Of a stretch of 64,000 bases of DNA, positions 48,232-62,800 are shown piece after piece. The DNA lies in assembly GCF_001577835.2 (NCBI RefSeq), contig NC_029529.1:12411380-12475379 (forward strand). Reading direction: 5' to 3'. Positions within the stretch are counted from its first letter, which is position 1. Every line of letters begins with the position of its first letter. Source of the stretch: Coturnix japonica (lineage: Eukaryota; Chordata; Aves; Galliformes; Phasianidae). The notes under the pieces were generated by a model, which worked only from the letters and a program-made list of their open reading frames with translations, made no database searches and was not told the origin of the DNA. The translations under genes were made by a program, and so were the position numbers.

Positions 48232-50807
48232 AGATTTATCAGGCAGTGGGAAAACAATCCAGGTGAACAGTCACAGGGACTGGACATCTGCAGTGAAAGA
48301 AATTGTGTTTAGAAGCAGCCAGATATTTGGGGCTTTTTTTCCATCTTTCTTCTCTAGTTTTTCAGCTTATGAATGAACCCCATCTCTCCTGATATCTCCT
48401 TATATCAAAATCCTGTATTTCTCGATTCTTCTGAGTTTTATACTCACAGAAATGAAATGGTCTACTGCTAAAAGTCAGGAAATGTGCTGAGCTTTGTATG
48501 TCTGATTGATAGAATCTCCGATACCTACATGTTTCTATGATTCAGCCTCTGTAATTATGTCATGTCCTACAGGCACACTAGGTGGCAGCTCTCCACTCCA
48601 AATAATTCATCTATGAAACGGTGTCTCTTTCCCAGTGAGTTCTGATTTTGTTTGGGGCCTGGAATAAACTCAATATAAACTGTATGCAGGCAAATATGGA
48701 ATTCCAAACCTCCCATCTGTTCTTCCCTTCATCTGAAGGTGCGCCTCATTTTACACACTGTGAAACATACAAAGAAAATTCCAACACTTCTGCCCTATAC
48801 AACATACAGGTACATGCAGACATTTACAGCCCAGCTCAGGAAGTCAAAGAAATTGGATCTTTGCTCAGAGATGCAGAACCATCTGATCCAATTTATGAGT
48901 TTAATCAAGTCCCTGGGATCTGGTGAGCTCATTCAATCTAAGTCAATCTTTTCCTGTGTTCTGGAAGGACTGAGTTTTGGATCATTCTCCTCCAGTTTCC
49001 CTCCCGGAGATTAGAAGCCCTTTCCAGATTTGTGCTTATTCCCTTGCAGGAGATTTTCAGAAGGGATTTGATCTGATTGCTGTTTGTTTCAGAGGCAGAC
49101 AAGGAAAAACCAGGTCTATAAGCAAATGTCTTTGTCATCCCACCTGTGCTCTGGGAGGCTTTGGCTGGGGTTGCTTACAACAGGATATGTTCAGATCAAA
49201 TAGGTCTTGATCTTTCTGTTATTCTGAAAGACGGTTTTTACCCTCCTAGGATATTACTTGGAAAACAGCTTTGGAAAAGAGATGAATAACAGATGTTTTC
49301 TCTGTTACAAAGAGAAAACAACCACAAAGTCAAACAGGAGACTCTTATCTTCCTGCTTTTTTCTTCCTTCCCTTTAGAACCTGATTGCTGTGTCTGTATT
49401 TATGCCTGATCTTATCTTGAAAGCAGCCTGAGCATACAGCTCTCTGATTTCATTAGTCGCCCTGTACAAGTGCTAATCAGACACGTCTCAAGGTGCATTA
49501 CAACCCAAAGCCTTTGAGATTTACAAGGAGGAGTTCACTTGAAACCAAGCCTTCCTCACACCAGGTATAAAAACAGCCTAAACTGAAGCAATCCCAAAAA
49601 GTGGAGAGTAGCACATCAATCACAATCAAGATCACCAACCACTTTTGAGAAGTACCCTCCTAATACCAAATTTTTCATCCTTTAGTTTAAGAGTAAGAAA
49701 GAGTGAAGCTACACTGACCCCTTCAAGAAAAAAAAATATTCAACTGTTAGTTTGGTTCTTCTGAACTGGACAGATCTATCTTCAAGTCATCTCAGTCCTC
49801 ATCCTCTATACTGACCAGCCCACCAGAGTCACTGCACCTTTGGGTGTACACCCCAGACTACAAATTTAGACATGGTTTAAGGATCATAGGTGTTCCTGCT
49901 ACTATTAGAGGCTGGCAAATATCTTGGCTTCAGCGTTCATATTTGAAAGCTATCCAAAAGTTGAAAGTAAACATCTGGAGCCGTCAGTTACTCTACAGAT
50001 ACTAGCTAACAAATGTGGGTCACAAACTGTTCACATCGCATCAATTTGTTCTATAGCTGAGAATCAACAGCAAAACATTCTGGTTTAACCCACAAAGTAG
50101 GTATATTTCTTGAGATATAACACAGCATCTCATCAGAGAGCTTATCCTGAATCAATCTGCAGAATGTAGCTTTGCAAGCACAACAGATAAACAAGTATTA
50201 ACCAGAGGAACAGCTATCGTCTGCTTTTCCTAGGTGCTGGAACAGGTTGCCCAGAGGGGTTGTGGATTCTCCATTCCTGGAGCTGCTCAAGGCCAGGTTG
50301 GATGGAGCCCTGGGCAATCTGATTTAGCACCTGATCTATCGCTTGGTAACCCTGCCCATAGCAGGGGGTTGATGATCTCTGAGGTCCCTTCCAAGCAAAG
50401 CCATTCTAAATTTCTATGATTCTATGATCCTCTGATTCTAGTTACCTCATGTACTGTCCTGCCTGTAGCCCTGAGCGAGGTTACAGACTTATTACAGACT
50501 TATGCTTCTGTGGGCACGTTTCCCCTCCTGTGCTCTCCCACCTTCTCTCCAGGGTTCTTATTACTTACAGCAACTGCAAACCTATTATCTCCACAGAAAT
50601 TGTTTTTCCAAACACTGCTAGAGATGGGGAAGTAATTACGTTAACCTTCCAGTGGAAAGGTGCATTTGGCTCCACTGATGGTAAATTTAACAACCTTATC
50701 AGCCTCTAAGTATGGCTGATAAAACAGCAGCCACCTGAGCAGCAAATACTGGTGCTTAGTCCCCCTTTGCTCCTTTCTTTTCAGTCACCGAATAAAGGTA
50801 GGACAAG
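48232..50807. other. Divergent intergenic region between ACSM5-like (-) and PDILT (+)
   Basis: These 2.6 kb separate the two start codons and must contain both promoters and any noncoding first exons. It is AT-rich without a CpG island, consistent with tissue-restricted expression. The only recognised element is the CR1 piece at 50222-50440. No coding exon is seen. Confidence 0.6.
50222..50440 (+). mobile_element. CR1 LINE 3'-end fragment with terminal repeats
   Basis: A sense CR1 3' end: AGGTGCTGGAACAGGTTGCC, CTCAAGGCCAGGTTGGATGG, GAGGTCCCTTCCAAGCAAAG. It finishes in the CR1 hallmark short repeats TTCTATGATTCTATGATCCT near 50412-50440. It lies about 370 bp upstream of the PDILT start codon, within the presumed promoter region. 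Confidence 0.92.
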
Positions 50808-53800
50808 ATGATGATGCATCATTTCTTCCTTCTGCCATTGCTATTTCTCTCAGCTTTCTTGGCTGTGGAGAGCATAAGCCCAAGTGAAAGAAAGCCAAGG
50901 AAAGCCAAACTCCCCAAAATAAGAAAGGAGAATAGCGTACTCTTGCTGAAAAAGAGCAACTTTGACAGAGCATTGAAGGAAACAAAGTACCTGCTGGTGG
51001 AGTTCTGTGAGTATCAGCTTTGTCTGTCTCTTAACCTGGCAGCTCTGCAGAGCACGGTTGATGCTGGAACATGAAGGTATGACTGTTCTACTGTTGCTTT
51101 ATCCTCCAGCTGCCCTTGTTCTATGTCCACCATGTCTCTATTTCTGACAATAACTACAATCACTGATTTCTTTTTGGAGCATTTGAGCACCAGCCTGCTC
51201 CATAAAACTGATACTAAGATAGGTTTACACATGTGCAGCTCTAACTTTGCATTCTCTGCTTCCACTGCCTAATCTTGCACGTGTGTTTCACAGCAATGAT
51301 GGGTGAAACTCTGTGTGTTCAAAAATCAGAGAGGGCTCCGATTCTCCCACATTTTCACCCACACTTTGCATGAGATTTATGCCAGACGGCATCTCTCCTC
51401 TGTAAGTGTCTGGGCTGTAGGGAATGGCTCTGTACATTATTTCAGTGTCTGTAACTGCATGATATAGGTCTGCAAGTCTCTTTCCCTGAAATCAGCACTT
51501 GATTAGGTGGAGGCAGGATTGTGGCTTTTCTATTACGTTCCTGCTCATTCCACACAGGGAGCAACTATTTCTGTGAGTTAGGAGGTCTGGTATTACAAAA
51601 AGTAAATCGCAAAAGCCAAAAAATAGTCTCGTGATTGCACCCACCCAAAAGCTCAGACACTCCGTGACTTCCCCCTCCACATGGGGAGGTTTTCTGAACA
51701 GCCTGCAGGTAGCACAAACTCCTACTGTCAGAGCAAAACTCCTTCAAGGGGTTGTGTTACAGTTTATGAAAACCTGAGGATGCCATTTCATGTTCAGAAG
51801 GTCCTTCTCAGTTTCATTGCCAGTGGCCCCACTAAGCCCATAGAAGCCACAGTGGGGTATAGGACATAAAAAGAGCAATTCTGCACAACTCATTCCCAGT
51901 GGGGCTGCAGAGCCCCTATAGATAGCACTGGTCTTTCCAACATGTTTTACCAGCCTGCTTCATACAACCTATCGGGGAGGCCAGCCCCCTGGAGCAGTGC
52001 TCATCGCACTCCTTCTCCAGATCATCATTGACATTAACATCGAATTTTAACAGATGTGCAGCTGATTCATGCCTGCATACCTTGTGCTTAGTGCTTTGCT
52101 GGACCAGAAATGATCATTCAGCCTTCAGAAGGACAGAAATAATGTGTGGAAACACAGAATACTTAATATTAAACACTACGCATTATGATTGGTGCAGAGA
52201 GAGGAGTTACAGCAGAGACAAAGGAGTCCTATGAGAAACTGCAGTGTAAATACAAATGCTGTAAGTCTCCAAGTAGAGACGGTTCAACCAAACCAGCAGG
52301 GGAAGATACTACTTAAGACAGGAACTTTTTCTGCGATAACTTTACTATGGGCATGTCTACAGATTATGGACAATGGACTTTTCAGTCTGTGTAAGAAAAC
52401 AAAAGCTTTATCTCTGTTCCCTGAGCTTGACATTGCTTCACCCTGCTATCAGTTGTGCTGCACTCACTGAGCTCAGCACACACATCAGCTCAGCCTTACA
52501 CTACAGCTTTGCAGCCTAGCTCGGCTCTCAAGGCAGGTAAGCACTGAGCACAAGATGCAAATCCCAAATCAATCCTGGATCTGGAATAGCTATTTGTAGT
52601 TAAAGCAATATCCGAACTTTGCAGAAGCAGATGTGATAAATTAATAAAACTAAAAAAACATTCAGCAGGAATGTCATAGAGTCACAGAATCACAGCAGTT
52701 GGAAGGGACCCCCAGAGATCATCAAGTCCAACCCCCTTCCAAAGCAGATTCCCTACACCAGGGTGCACAGCTCAGCATCCAATTAGTTTTAGAAATCCAG
52801 AACAAATGCAAGACCTGAGATTCTTCTTCTCAGCTGTTCTCAATCGTGGCAATGCAATGAAAGAATGCAAAGGAATCCCATACACCCCAGAAAGTGGACT
52901 TGTACCAAGAAGAGGAAAAGTGTGAGCTCCGAATTTGGATTGAATGCTCTAGGATCTGCATAATGTCTGTTCGTACTGAGAAAACCTCAACCCTTTCCCT
53001 GCTGTATAACAGTGTCTACTTACCAGTGGCAGGATATTCAGTGGGGAAAGGCCTGCTTTGACGTCTTCTCCCCTCCTGGTGCCTCCTGCAGTTCCACCCT
53101 CAGTGTGTCACAGCTCTGTATTCCTTCAGGCAAGATTTAATATAAAAACATCTGCTGATTTTCTGCCATGCAGTTTCAGTACCCTAATGAGCCGAGCGAA
53201 GTACACTGGGCAAATTCCCATTATGGAAATGAAGTAATGATCCAGAAATCCAACATTCTTCTGCCTTCATCCCGACTGTTTTCTGCAATGAGAAAGTAAC
53301 TGGAGGGGCAGCACAAAGGAGGTGGGGCAGAAGAGCACAAGAAGGGCAGAAGAGCAGAGAGTCCAGTTTCAATTGGGTTTTTTTTTTGGTGAAAGAACAG
53401 CGAACAATGTCTGAAAACAGCAAAGGCAACACGTGGCATCGTGCCCATTCTCTTATCTGAATGGTGCGTCCTGACTGTGTTAGGAGCACTGAGTTTCAAA
53501 GTTCACATGAACGGGTCCTCATTCTGCTGCTGTCTGCAGCATTGTCGTTAAATCGATCTAAGGATCACTCAGAGGCACACTAGCATAGGGAACACAGAGC
53601 ACTTACCTCCAGGAGATGGTAGATCTTGCCTCAGTGTTGCCTACATGTAAGAATTTTGTTATTTACACTGTGTGTTAAGTGAATATAAACCCCTGTGGCG
53701 AAGTGCATGGCAGTATATTATTGCTTTCAAGTTTTATCCTCAAAAACAAGATAATTAACAAAAAATCCCAAGCACTTCAACAACAGTTAAGCACCATGGG

Positions 53801-56800
53801 GAGGATGAAACGTGTCCACTTACAAACACAAACACTCCAAGTACTGCAAACAGCCACCAACCGTGACCATTTTCAGTCATGTATTAACTTGGTCCCCACA
53901 GACTTTTCTCCAGGCTAAAATCTCTCTCAGCACTTCTCCATGGTAGAGGCGTTCCAGCCCTCTGATGACTTTCATGACTGCCCCGCTCTAACAGCTCCAT
54001 GTCCTTCTGATGCTGGGGACCCCAGTGCTGGACGCAGGACTCCAGGTGGGATCTTACAGGAGTGGAGCAGAGCGGGACAGTCACCTGCATCCACCTGATG
54101 TCACACTGTTGGTACAACCCAGACTACAACTGACTTTCTGGGCTGCAAAAGCCCACAATGCTGGCTTGAATCCCATTTTTCATCCCCAAGTTCTCTGCAG
54201 AGCTGCTCTCAGTCAATTTTTCTTCCAGACGCTGACAACCCTGAGGATTTCCTTGACCCAGCGCAGGACCCTGCACTTAGCCTTAGCTTCCTGAAGATCA
54301 CATGGGCCTATTTCTAAAGCCTGTCAAGGTCCCTCTGTGCAGCAGTTGCCACTAGTTTTCCTGTCTCATTTATCTGGGCAGTAACATTTTCATTGTCTTT
54401 TTATAACCTAAGGACAAACACATAAGTGGTGCATTTGTGCATCACACTGCTACTTTGCTCTCCAAGCATATTTCTACCTATTAAAAAAAAATAAGATAAA
54501 AGAAACATTTACCTTTTTCTAGCAGATCTGTGCATGCAGTGAACCAGGAGGTCACCTATAGGATTCCTGCAGCCTGTGACTGGCAATCAGTGCTGGGATA
54601 ATGACATTTAATTGGCAAAAAATTGGTGACTATCAAACATATTCACCTCCATCCCAAGGCATTAAAGCAGAAGATGACATTTCTGAAACAAATGAGAAGC
54701 CACTGGCTGTGTATATATGAGAAGGAAGACTTCCATGCAGTGAAGGGAGCATGACTGATTTTAAATCAGTGTGTCAGCTCACTCACAAAGCCAACATCCA
54801 AATCACACTCACTCGTGTGCTAGGAGCTGGTTCCAGCAATGCAGAAATCTGCTCCCTACGTGGCAAATGGGAACAGTTCAAAAACACCCCCAAACACGTA
54901 TCTCTGATAACTAACCTTTTCACAGGAACCCAATGCATCATGAGGGAGAATGGGATGTGGGTGCCTCGTTCACGTAGGCTTTGTTGGAAAATCAGTCACA
55001 GTCCTTTAGCGTACACTGTCTGAAATAGACACTGGATTTATTTGCAAAATGTGCTTTTTAAAGGGAGCTGGATGGTTGAAGTGTGTGTCCAGGCAGGTAC
55101 AAGCATCACTAGTTGATATTCTGGTTGCTGGATGCAGTCCTACTGATTAGCATCTATCCCTTCTCTTGATGTCCCTATACATGCATTTTTTAACTGAACA
55201 TTCTGTATAAGGATCCAAACTTTTGAATAATCTCCAGTGTTTGCATAGCAGAAGAACTCAACTGAACTGCAAACTGCAAACATTATATTAGCTCAGATTC
55301 AAAGTACAGAAGTCAACACAGGAGATAATGGGCTGTATTTTGCACAGTAGAATAAAATGCAAACACTTTCAAGGTCACATAAGAAAATGTGCTTTCGCAG
55401 CAAGATCAATACTCACTTTTCTCGCTTCAAGTCTAATATGTTAAACAGGAAACCATTCTTCTACACAGAAAATTATATATCTGTAGTGAAAACTGTAAGA
55501 GCAGACTACACAGGAAAGAGGAAAAGTAGGACTCCTAACTATGCCAGGAACTGACAGCTAAGAAATCAGTATTTAGCATGACAACAGGCATATTCACAGT
55601 GCCTGCAGCAATCACCGGACATCAGTATGGACAGCCCTATGAAACTGGAGGCCATCAGCAATTAGCTAAAGAAAAGAGGAACTCTCTAGGAAGCAGGTCT
55701 GTTTCTTCACTTCTTGCATAGAACAAGAGTGCTAATGGCCTGAGATATAAAAGTCAGCATTTCTGATACTGATTAAACATCTGTATTGCCTTCCAGTTTG
55801 TCAGGCTTTACTTTCAATGACTGTGTGATTTCAACATCAACCTAACTCTCTGTTCATGGCAATCAAGTCTCAGAGTTTAAGTTGCTGACATATGAGACAC
55901 GTAAAATACAAGTGCACTTAAAGCCTCAAATTTGTAGGCTTAGCTCAGGAAATGGAAAATATGACAAACCTCCCCCACTCAGCACCTTTCCTTTGGGGAA
56001 TGTGGGTATATATAACAACTGTTCCTCCTGACCTTTACAGGAAGGTTTTCTTATAGCAGTTCTTAAAATAAAGGAAACTGCAGTCATTACGAAAGGTGCT
56101 AAAAATGAGAAGCTGTTCTTCAGCACTTGCAGTCTGGGTGAACTTGCTGCAGAAATGGTGCTATGGACTCACCCCTCCTGATTCCCGACTATGGTAAAGC
56201 ATCTGTGCAACTTTACATTACTAGGGGAAAAAGTCGCTATATTGAAATTGAATCCTAGAATCATAGAATGGCATGGGTTGAAAAAGACCACGATGGTTAT
56301 CTCATTCCAACCCCCTGCTGTGGTGCAGGGTCACCAACCAGCAGCCCAGGCTGCCCAGAGCCACATCCAGCCTGGCCTTGAATACTTTCAGGGATGGGGC
56401 ATCCACAGCCTCCTTGGGCAACCTGTTCCAGTGCGTCACTACCCTCTGTGTAATTATAAAGCAAATTGCCTCTGGTGTAAAGCACTGCCTTGGAATTAGC
56501 CAGAATGTACTGGATCCCTAATCACCATGTGACTTCTACTCGTTATTCCAAGTATTCATTGGGGGAAAATGTCAGCAAAAGCATATTTACAACTCTGAGA
56601 TAGGAAACTGAAGTTGCAGTTAAATCTCAGAAAATCTCTGTAAAGTAGCAATAAAATTAGTTGATGAACCACAGCTGCCATTTGAGGCAGCCAAGGGTTG
56701 ACACACAGCACACACAAACACCCGTTATTTTTACCACTATCAGTCTGTAAGAACATATTCTCTTATTCTCTCCTTCCCTTCCATATCTTATCTGGAGAAA

Positions 56801-59800
56801 GTAGTTACTGAATTACACAAGTTCACCCCAGTGAAGTGCTTACAGAACTACCATCCTACAAAGAGTCTCAGTGTGAGTACAAACTCTACCCTTGAACTCC
56901 CTTTAGAACCTAATAAGGATATTCTGTGAAACTTATTTTTTTACTCTAAGTCATTTCTTGCCAACAGAAAACTATTGCAGTCCTGTTGATTTTTCAGTCT
57001 GAATAGTCCAAGTTCTCATGTAGTCTTGAGCAGTCAGAATCAACACAAAGAAATAAGAAGATAATTTCTCACTTATTTGGGTCACAAATGGCCTTTATCC
57101 AGCCTCTCCAGCTACTATTTGACATAATTTCTGCTGCAAAGCTCTACACTGGATCCTGTGTAACCCATTCTCTTTTGACTGACCCTTTCCAGATGTTCCT
57201 TTATCTCAAGCATCTCAGAATGCGTCAAAAGAATTTGCTGAGGCTGCACGGCTCCTTAAGAAAGAAGCTCCAAGAATCCAGTTTGGCAAAATAGACGTCA
57301 CAGATCAACATGACCTGAGAAAAGAATTTAATATTCAAGAGTTTCCGACTGTGAAATTTTTTGTGGATGGCATCAGGGAGGCTCCTATAGACTGCAAAGG
57401 TAAATTATCTTATGCACTGCTCATGGCAGGACGTGCTGACCTGTTTTGCTGACAAGGATAAAAGTATGGATGCTCAGATAAAGTCTATACAAACTCTTTG
57501 TGTCCATGGTATTAAACATGCAATTAACTCCATACCCATACAAGAACTTTGACGTTAATTGGTCTTCCACATTTATAACTGAATATGCTTCTCTCTGTTG
57601 AGTTCGCACAGCCAAGCTCACAACTGGCATAATTCTTCTGAGGACACAGAAACACCCCCAAAATGACACAATTCCACATACTACAAACAAACAAGCCATG
57701 CATTAAAGTTACACCAAACAAGAAACTGATCCCAAACCTACTCAGTCTGCACTTCTGCTGGCTCGCTGCAACTTCCACAGGTACTGGACGTGCAGCAAGT
57801 GCTGCAGGGATCCGCTGCATGTAACAACAAACTCTGAGCAAAGCCAAAGAGAAGAATTTTACAGTGCAGCCATCAGAGGGAGCTCAAAGATGGCTCAGAA
57901 AGGAAATTATGGAATAAGTTCAAATCTTTGGGGGAAAGTTATTCAGCAAAAAATGACACTATTGGAATAGGACAGACGAGCGATCCTTGAGAATCCAGGC
58001 CTTGTTAGAGCTTTTCTTCCAACAAAAGCACAGACAAGTTACTTCTTTCCTTTGGTTTTGTTTTCTTTTTTCCTTCCTTTTCCTTTCTTTCTTTTTCTCC
58101 TCTCCTCTGCTCTCCTCTCCCCCTTCCCTTCCTTTCAGTTTTTCTTCCTAAAAATGTTCCGTTTTGCAGAGTTAGCAACAATGCCACGATTTGCCTGAGC
58201 CTCCATTTGTGCTCTGAGCAAATACACTCGGGTCACGAGTTTAAAAAAGGATTGTGAAGGTTGTTCCTGAGTCTGCACACAACGGGACGCTCCAGCTTCT
58301 CCAACTCCTGAGCCCCTGAGGCTGCTCTGCTGAAAGCTGATCTTAAGTATTTTTAGTAACCAGCTTCTCCTTTTACATCAGCTGTTGAATGTTGCACCCA
58401 CATTTCCCATAATCTACACTGCTGCAAACAGCTCCTGCACAAATGCCTCTGAAAGCACAGTTTGCCACAGAGAACTCGTGTATTAGAGGTGCTGATACAT
58501 GAGATTGAAAGCTCTGACTTAAGTTTCTGATTAAATCTATAGGGCTGACTTGAAAACATCTTTTAAACTGGTGAACTAACTTGTCAAGCATGCTTGAGAG
58601 CCAGAGAACACCAAGCATCGTAACACAAGATGCACACAGCCATCCTTCAGCTGAGAGCTGCTACTTAATAAACACAGCAGGACACAAGGAGTGAGCAAAG
58701 CGGCTTCTCCCCTGTGGTCTGCACAATGCAGAACTGACTATTCAGAGACACATAATGCTCATAATGACTTAAATCACACTTTGTTGATGTGCTTGTGCAA
58801 TTATTAGTGAAAGCTGACCTAGCAAGTATAACTGTAAACACTGGGAATCTGCAAGCAAACACCAGCCATTGCAGAAATCGTTATTTACAACTCCAAGGCC
58901 AAAATCTGCCCAGAAGAAACAACTTGTGGGCCGTGCAGAGCAGCAGCAGGAACACTCTGCACATGAAAAACCTGCAGAGAGGTTACATTGCTGACACAAA
59001 GCTGCCCAGCTCTGCATGCGGATAGAAGCCAAGCCCTTTGTGGCCACTAGGCAGTGCTCTGTGCTTTGCTCTGTGCTTTGCTCTGCAGCCTGCACACCTT
59101 ACAGCCCATGTCTGTCAGCTTGGCCTTAAAAAAAAAATCCAGTAACAACAACAAAACACCACCACTAACAACAACAACAACAAAACCATATTTTAGACTA
59201 GTTGCAGTACAGCCTGCCTCAAAATGACTTGATGGCAGTAAAACGGTATGACTCAATTCTGACCTTGTCGTATTGTTAAAATACACAGTGCTAGGACTGT
59301 TATCCACTTGTACAGCCCTAGGACTTGCATCTTTGATTATCCACTTGTACAGCACATCTTGATTCTGTCACTTCCCAGCATAACGCAGGCGTTTTCATGT
59401 ACAGTTTTCATGAGCCCTTTGCTGGACTTCTGTAATAATCCAAGAAGGATGCCAGACTTGCAGAGATGAAGGGGCTATTTTATGGCTGAGAGTCTCAATT
59501 TATGGCTCCAATTCCTTAGAAAACACGATAACTAGAAACAATTTTTAAGAGATTTAAGATTTCTAAAACTCCTGAAAACCTGAGAAAAAATTGCCAAATA
59601 AATGGACTGAGTATGAACTTATGAACACAGTAATGTTCATTTGGAACCCCAAAGATGGAATGGTGCCGAATTTAAGGACAACTTTGACAGTCTTCAGCTT
59701 CATTCCTCATGTCTAGGCTAAAAGCGAAGCTGCAGTACCACCGGGGAGTTTTATCATGTCTCTGTACCTATTAGATCCTTTCTGCAGAAGCAAAGGAACA

Positions 59801-62800
59801 ATTTTGACACCTAACTCAATTGAATAGCCAGTTCAATAAAATCTGCAATTGGTTTGAAGACATTTTTGGATTAAGCCCCAGGTCGATAGCTCTTTATAGC
59901 TTATTATGATTTTGATTCACTTGTGGGGCACATGAAAACCTGCAGAAAAGGTTTTCTACTTGTCTAAATTTTCTCATCTTTACATTCCAAGCAATTAACT
60001 GGGCACAGCTGCGTGCAGCAGTCCCACAAAACGGGGCTCATAGCTGCTGGTCTTCTGGAGCTGGAGGTGACGGGACCCAGAAGTTGGGTTTGAATCAGTG
60101 CTGACCTCAGTCCTAAGGAGTCCAAGTTCAGCTGAGAAGCTTCCACTGCTTCTGTCTTGATTGTTCAGAAAGGTCTCATTCATTTTGAAGGCCGTTTTAA
60201 TTCTTTGTTTTCTTTTGTTCCACAGGAGTCAGACAGGCCTCAGCTTTTATCACATGGATCAAAAGACAAACAGGACCCAGCACGGTTTTAATCAACTCCA
60301 CCCATCAGGTCGAAGCCATCATAAATGCTGATGATTTGGCAGTGATTGGCTTTTTTAAGGTAATTCACTGGAGAGCTCGGAAGGCTGCTTTCCCTTCTGA
60401 TCTGTTAGAGTTGCATTGTTTTCCATTGCCACCAAATCTCACATCCAAAAGGCCCAGAACTTGCTGAAAGGCTCCTTGTACCCTCCAGATTCCACCCTGT
60501 TAGGGCTCAGGGCAGCACAAGAAGCAGAAAGTGCTCAATGCTGCACAAGCACTGCTTTGCAAAAGGAAAAACATTGGGGTGCTATCATCACTATCATCAA
60601 AAACCCAGAACACAACAGTGTAAGCCTCTACAAAGAAAATTAAACTCCATGCCAGCCAAAACCACACCACCTAATCACAGTATTCCTATTCAAAGATGGT
60701 GTAAAATCACAGATATGAATATTTGGCAAGGGGAAGGAAAGGTGATAAATACCATCAAATATACCAGAATGCCTTTTATTTATCTTTCCATTTGGAGATG
60801 GAAAAGAGCTCCATCAGTAACTTATTAGCAGTTTATTTAGCTCCTGCCAGATGAGAGATCTGGGAATAGGAAGTCGAAATACTGCGCTGTGAATGATCCA
60901 ACACCTGCAGTCCTTTCTCAGGTAAAATCCTGCTACTTTCCAGTGTAGAGTAAGTTTCTTCGGATTTGGGACTGAATGATGCAGAGCAATGGCCAAATAG
61001 CGTAAAGTAAATATGAGTCCTCAAAGCACTCAGTTAGAGGTCAGAAAAATAGAGCTAGGATTTTCAGTTCTGCTTTTTCATTGTGTCCTTGAAGCCTTCC
61101 CTATCTGCAACGGTCAATCAATGCTTTAAAGAGACTTTTATTCTGGTAACTTTCTGCCTAGTTCAAGGCACGATGCCTGGACTCATACCTGAACTGATAA
61201 GGTCCCAAACGTGTTGGCTACAGCAGACAGATCATGTTTTATGGCTGAGGAAAGTAGGATTCATTACCAAATTGCCCAGAGTAACAGAGGTGGTGAACAC
61301 AAACAGCACGATAGGACAAACTGTGACAATGCTCACAGAGCCCAGAATTTCGCCTTGCAGCAATCTACTCACAGCCACGTATAGAGAAGGGCAGTTTTCC
61401 AGTGCTGGACCAGACTGAGGCGCTTTTGAAATGGCAGCGATACTGGAGAGTCTCCTGCAAAAGGCTGATAGCAGACAGTGCCTGCAGATGTGTCTGACTG
61501 GGCTCCACAATTGCCCTGAAAAAACAGTAGATGAGCACCAACATGAGCAAGGCCACGTCAGAAATGCAGGGGCTGGAAGCTAATGCAGTGGTGTCCAAGT
61601 AAATAAAGAGTTGCATTGGCCTTCTGTTAGTCACAGATTGCTCACAAACGTGAGTGCCAAAATGTGTTGGGAGATCTCAGCATAGAAATTGCTATTAATC
61701 CAGCATGAAATAATTATCTGATTAAATCATACCTGAAAGAGCTGCTGCCTTTCACTGTGCCTATTGCCTACTATTTTGAGGGTGGACAGAATGGTGACTG
61801 CTTGACAGATGGAGGAGTCAAGATCCGTGCTTTGAGGAGCGCTCAGTCAAAGCCGCTGACACATCCATTAGGTTCCCCTGCAAGCAGGCAGCCCTCCCCT
61901 CTTGTCCATGCAGCTCTGCCACAAAGCTGGAGCAGGGGAGCAGCTGCTGGCACCATCCTTCCCCATCTGGAGAAGTCTTGGCAGAGCGTGGCAATGCCAG
62001 GGGAGTGCAGGGCAGATGAGATAAACGCAGGATGCAGATGGGGGCAGTTCAGTATTTATATTTCCTCAGACAAGCCAACACTAGCCAGAACAGTGAACAC
62101 ACTTGTGTTGTCACAGCACTCCTACGATTTCCTCTATTCTGAAGATCTCCCCATGAAGGTAACTGTGGCAAACCATACTCACTTTGCATTCACCTACACC
62201 CCACGAGCCTTTCAGGGCTCATATCACTTGTAGCCCTCGCTCCTACACATCCTGTCAGGATCCTGGACACAGCTCTTCATGAATATTCTTTCTGGGACTA
62301 GGAACTTCATGGTGACAGTGTGGAAGTTTTCCGTGAGACTGCAAAAGATGTGCCAGAGATGCCTTTTGGGATGACAAGCAGCGAGGACATCCGTGCCCAT
62401 TATGGCATCCAACTGAATGCTCTTGTTGTGTTTAAGAAGGTAGGAGTGCAAGCCTAGCAAGGTAAGGTGCAACAAGCTGCTGTGGCAGCTTCAGGTTATG
62501 GAAATGCTGTGTGGTACTTTTTCAGCTTAGATAATTCCCTCCCTGTAATTCAAACAGCTTAACACAAAAAAAATATTGCATTTGCAGACAAGAAAGATAA
62601 GGAAGAGGCAGGCAGCAACCTCTGGGTATTTTCCATCTTTCTGCTCACACTTCAGAATCCCTATGTTCTAATGCACCAATAGCCCATACACACCATGAAC
62701 TGAACATGGTGATGTTCAGAGAGTCCTGCTGACCTTCACTCTTCCCTTTTCCTTCAATCAGAAATCTTTTCTTCCAGCCCACGTCAGAAGCGGCCAACAA

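Larger units (their letters stand above)
51007..57192. other. PDILT intron 1
   Basis: This 6.2-kb first intron holds at least three CR1 fragments, all antisense to PDILT. No further coding exon or RNA gene is recognised inside it. Confidence 0.8.
57400..60225. other. PDILT intron 2
   Basis: This is a 2.8-kb intron with no recognised coding exon. It contains a pyrimidine tract at about 58045-58145, (CAA)n at 59139-59187 and a short duplication at about 59290-59353. Confidence 0.8.
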
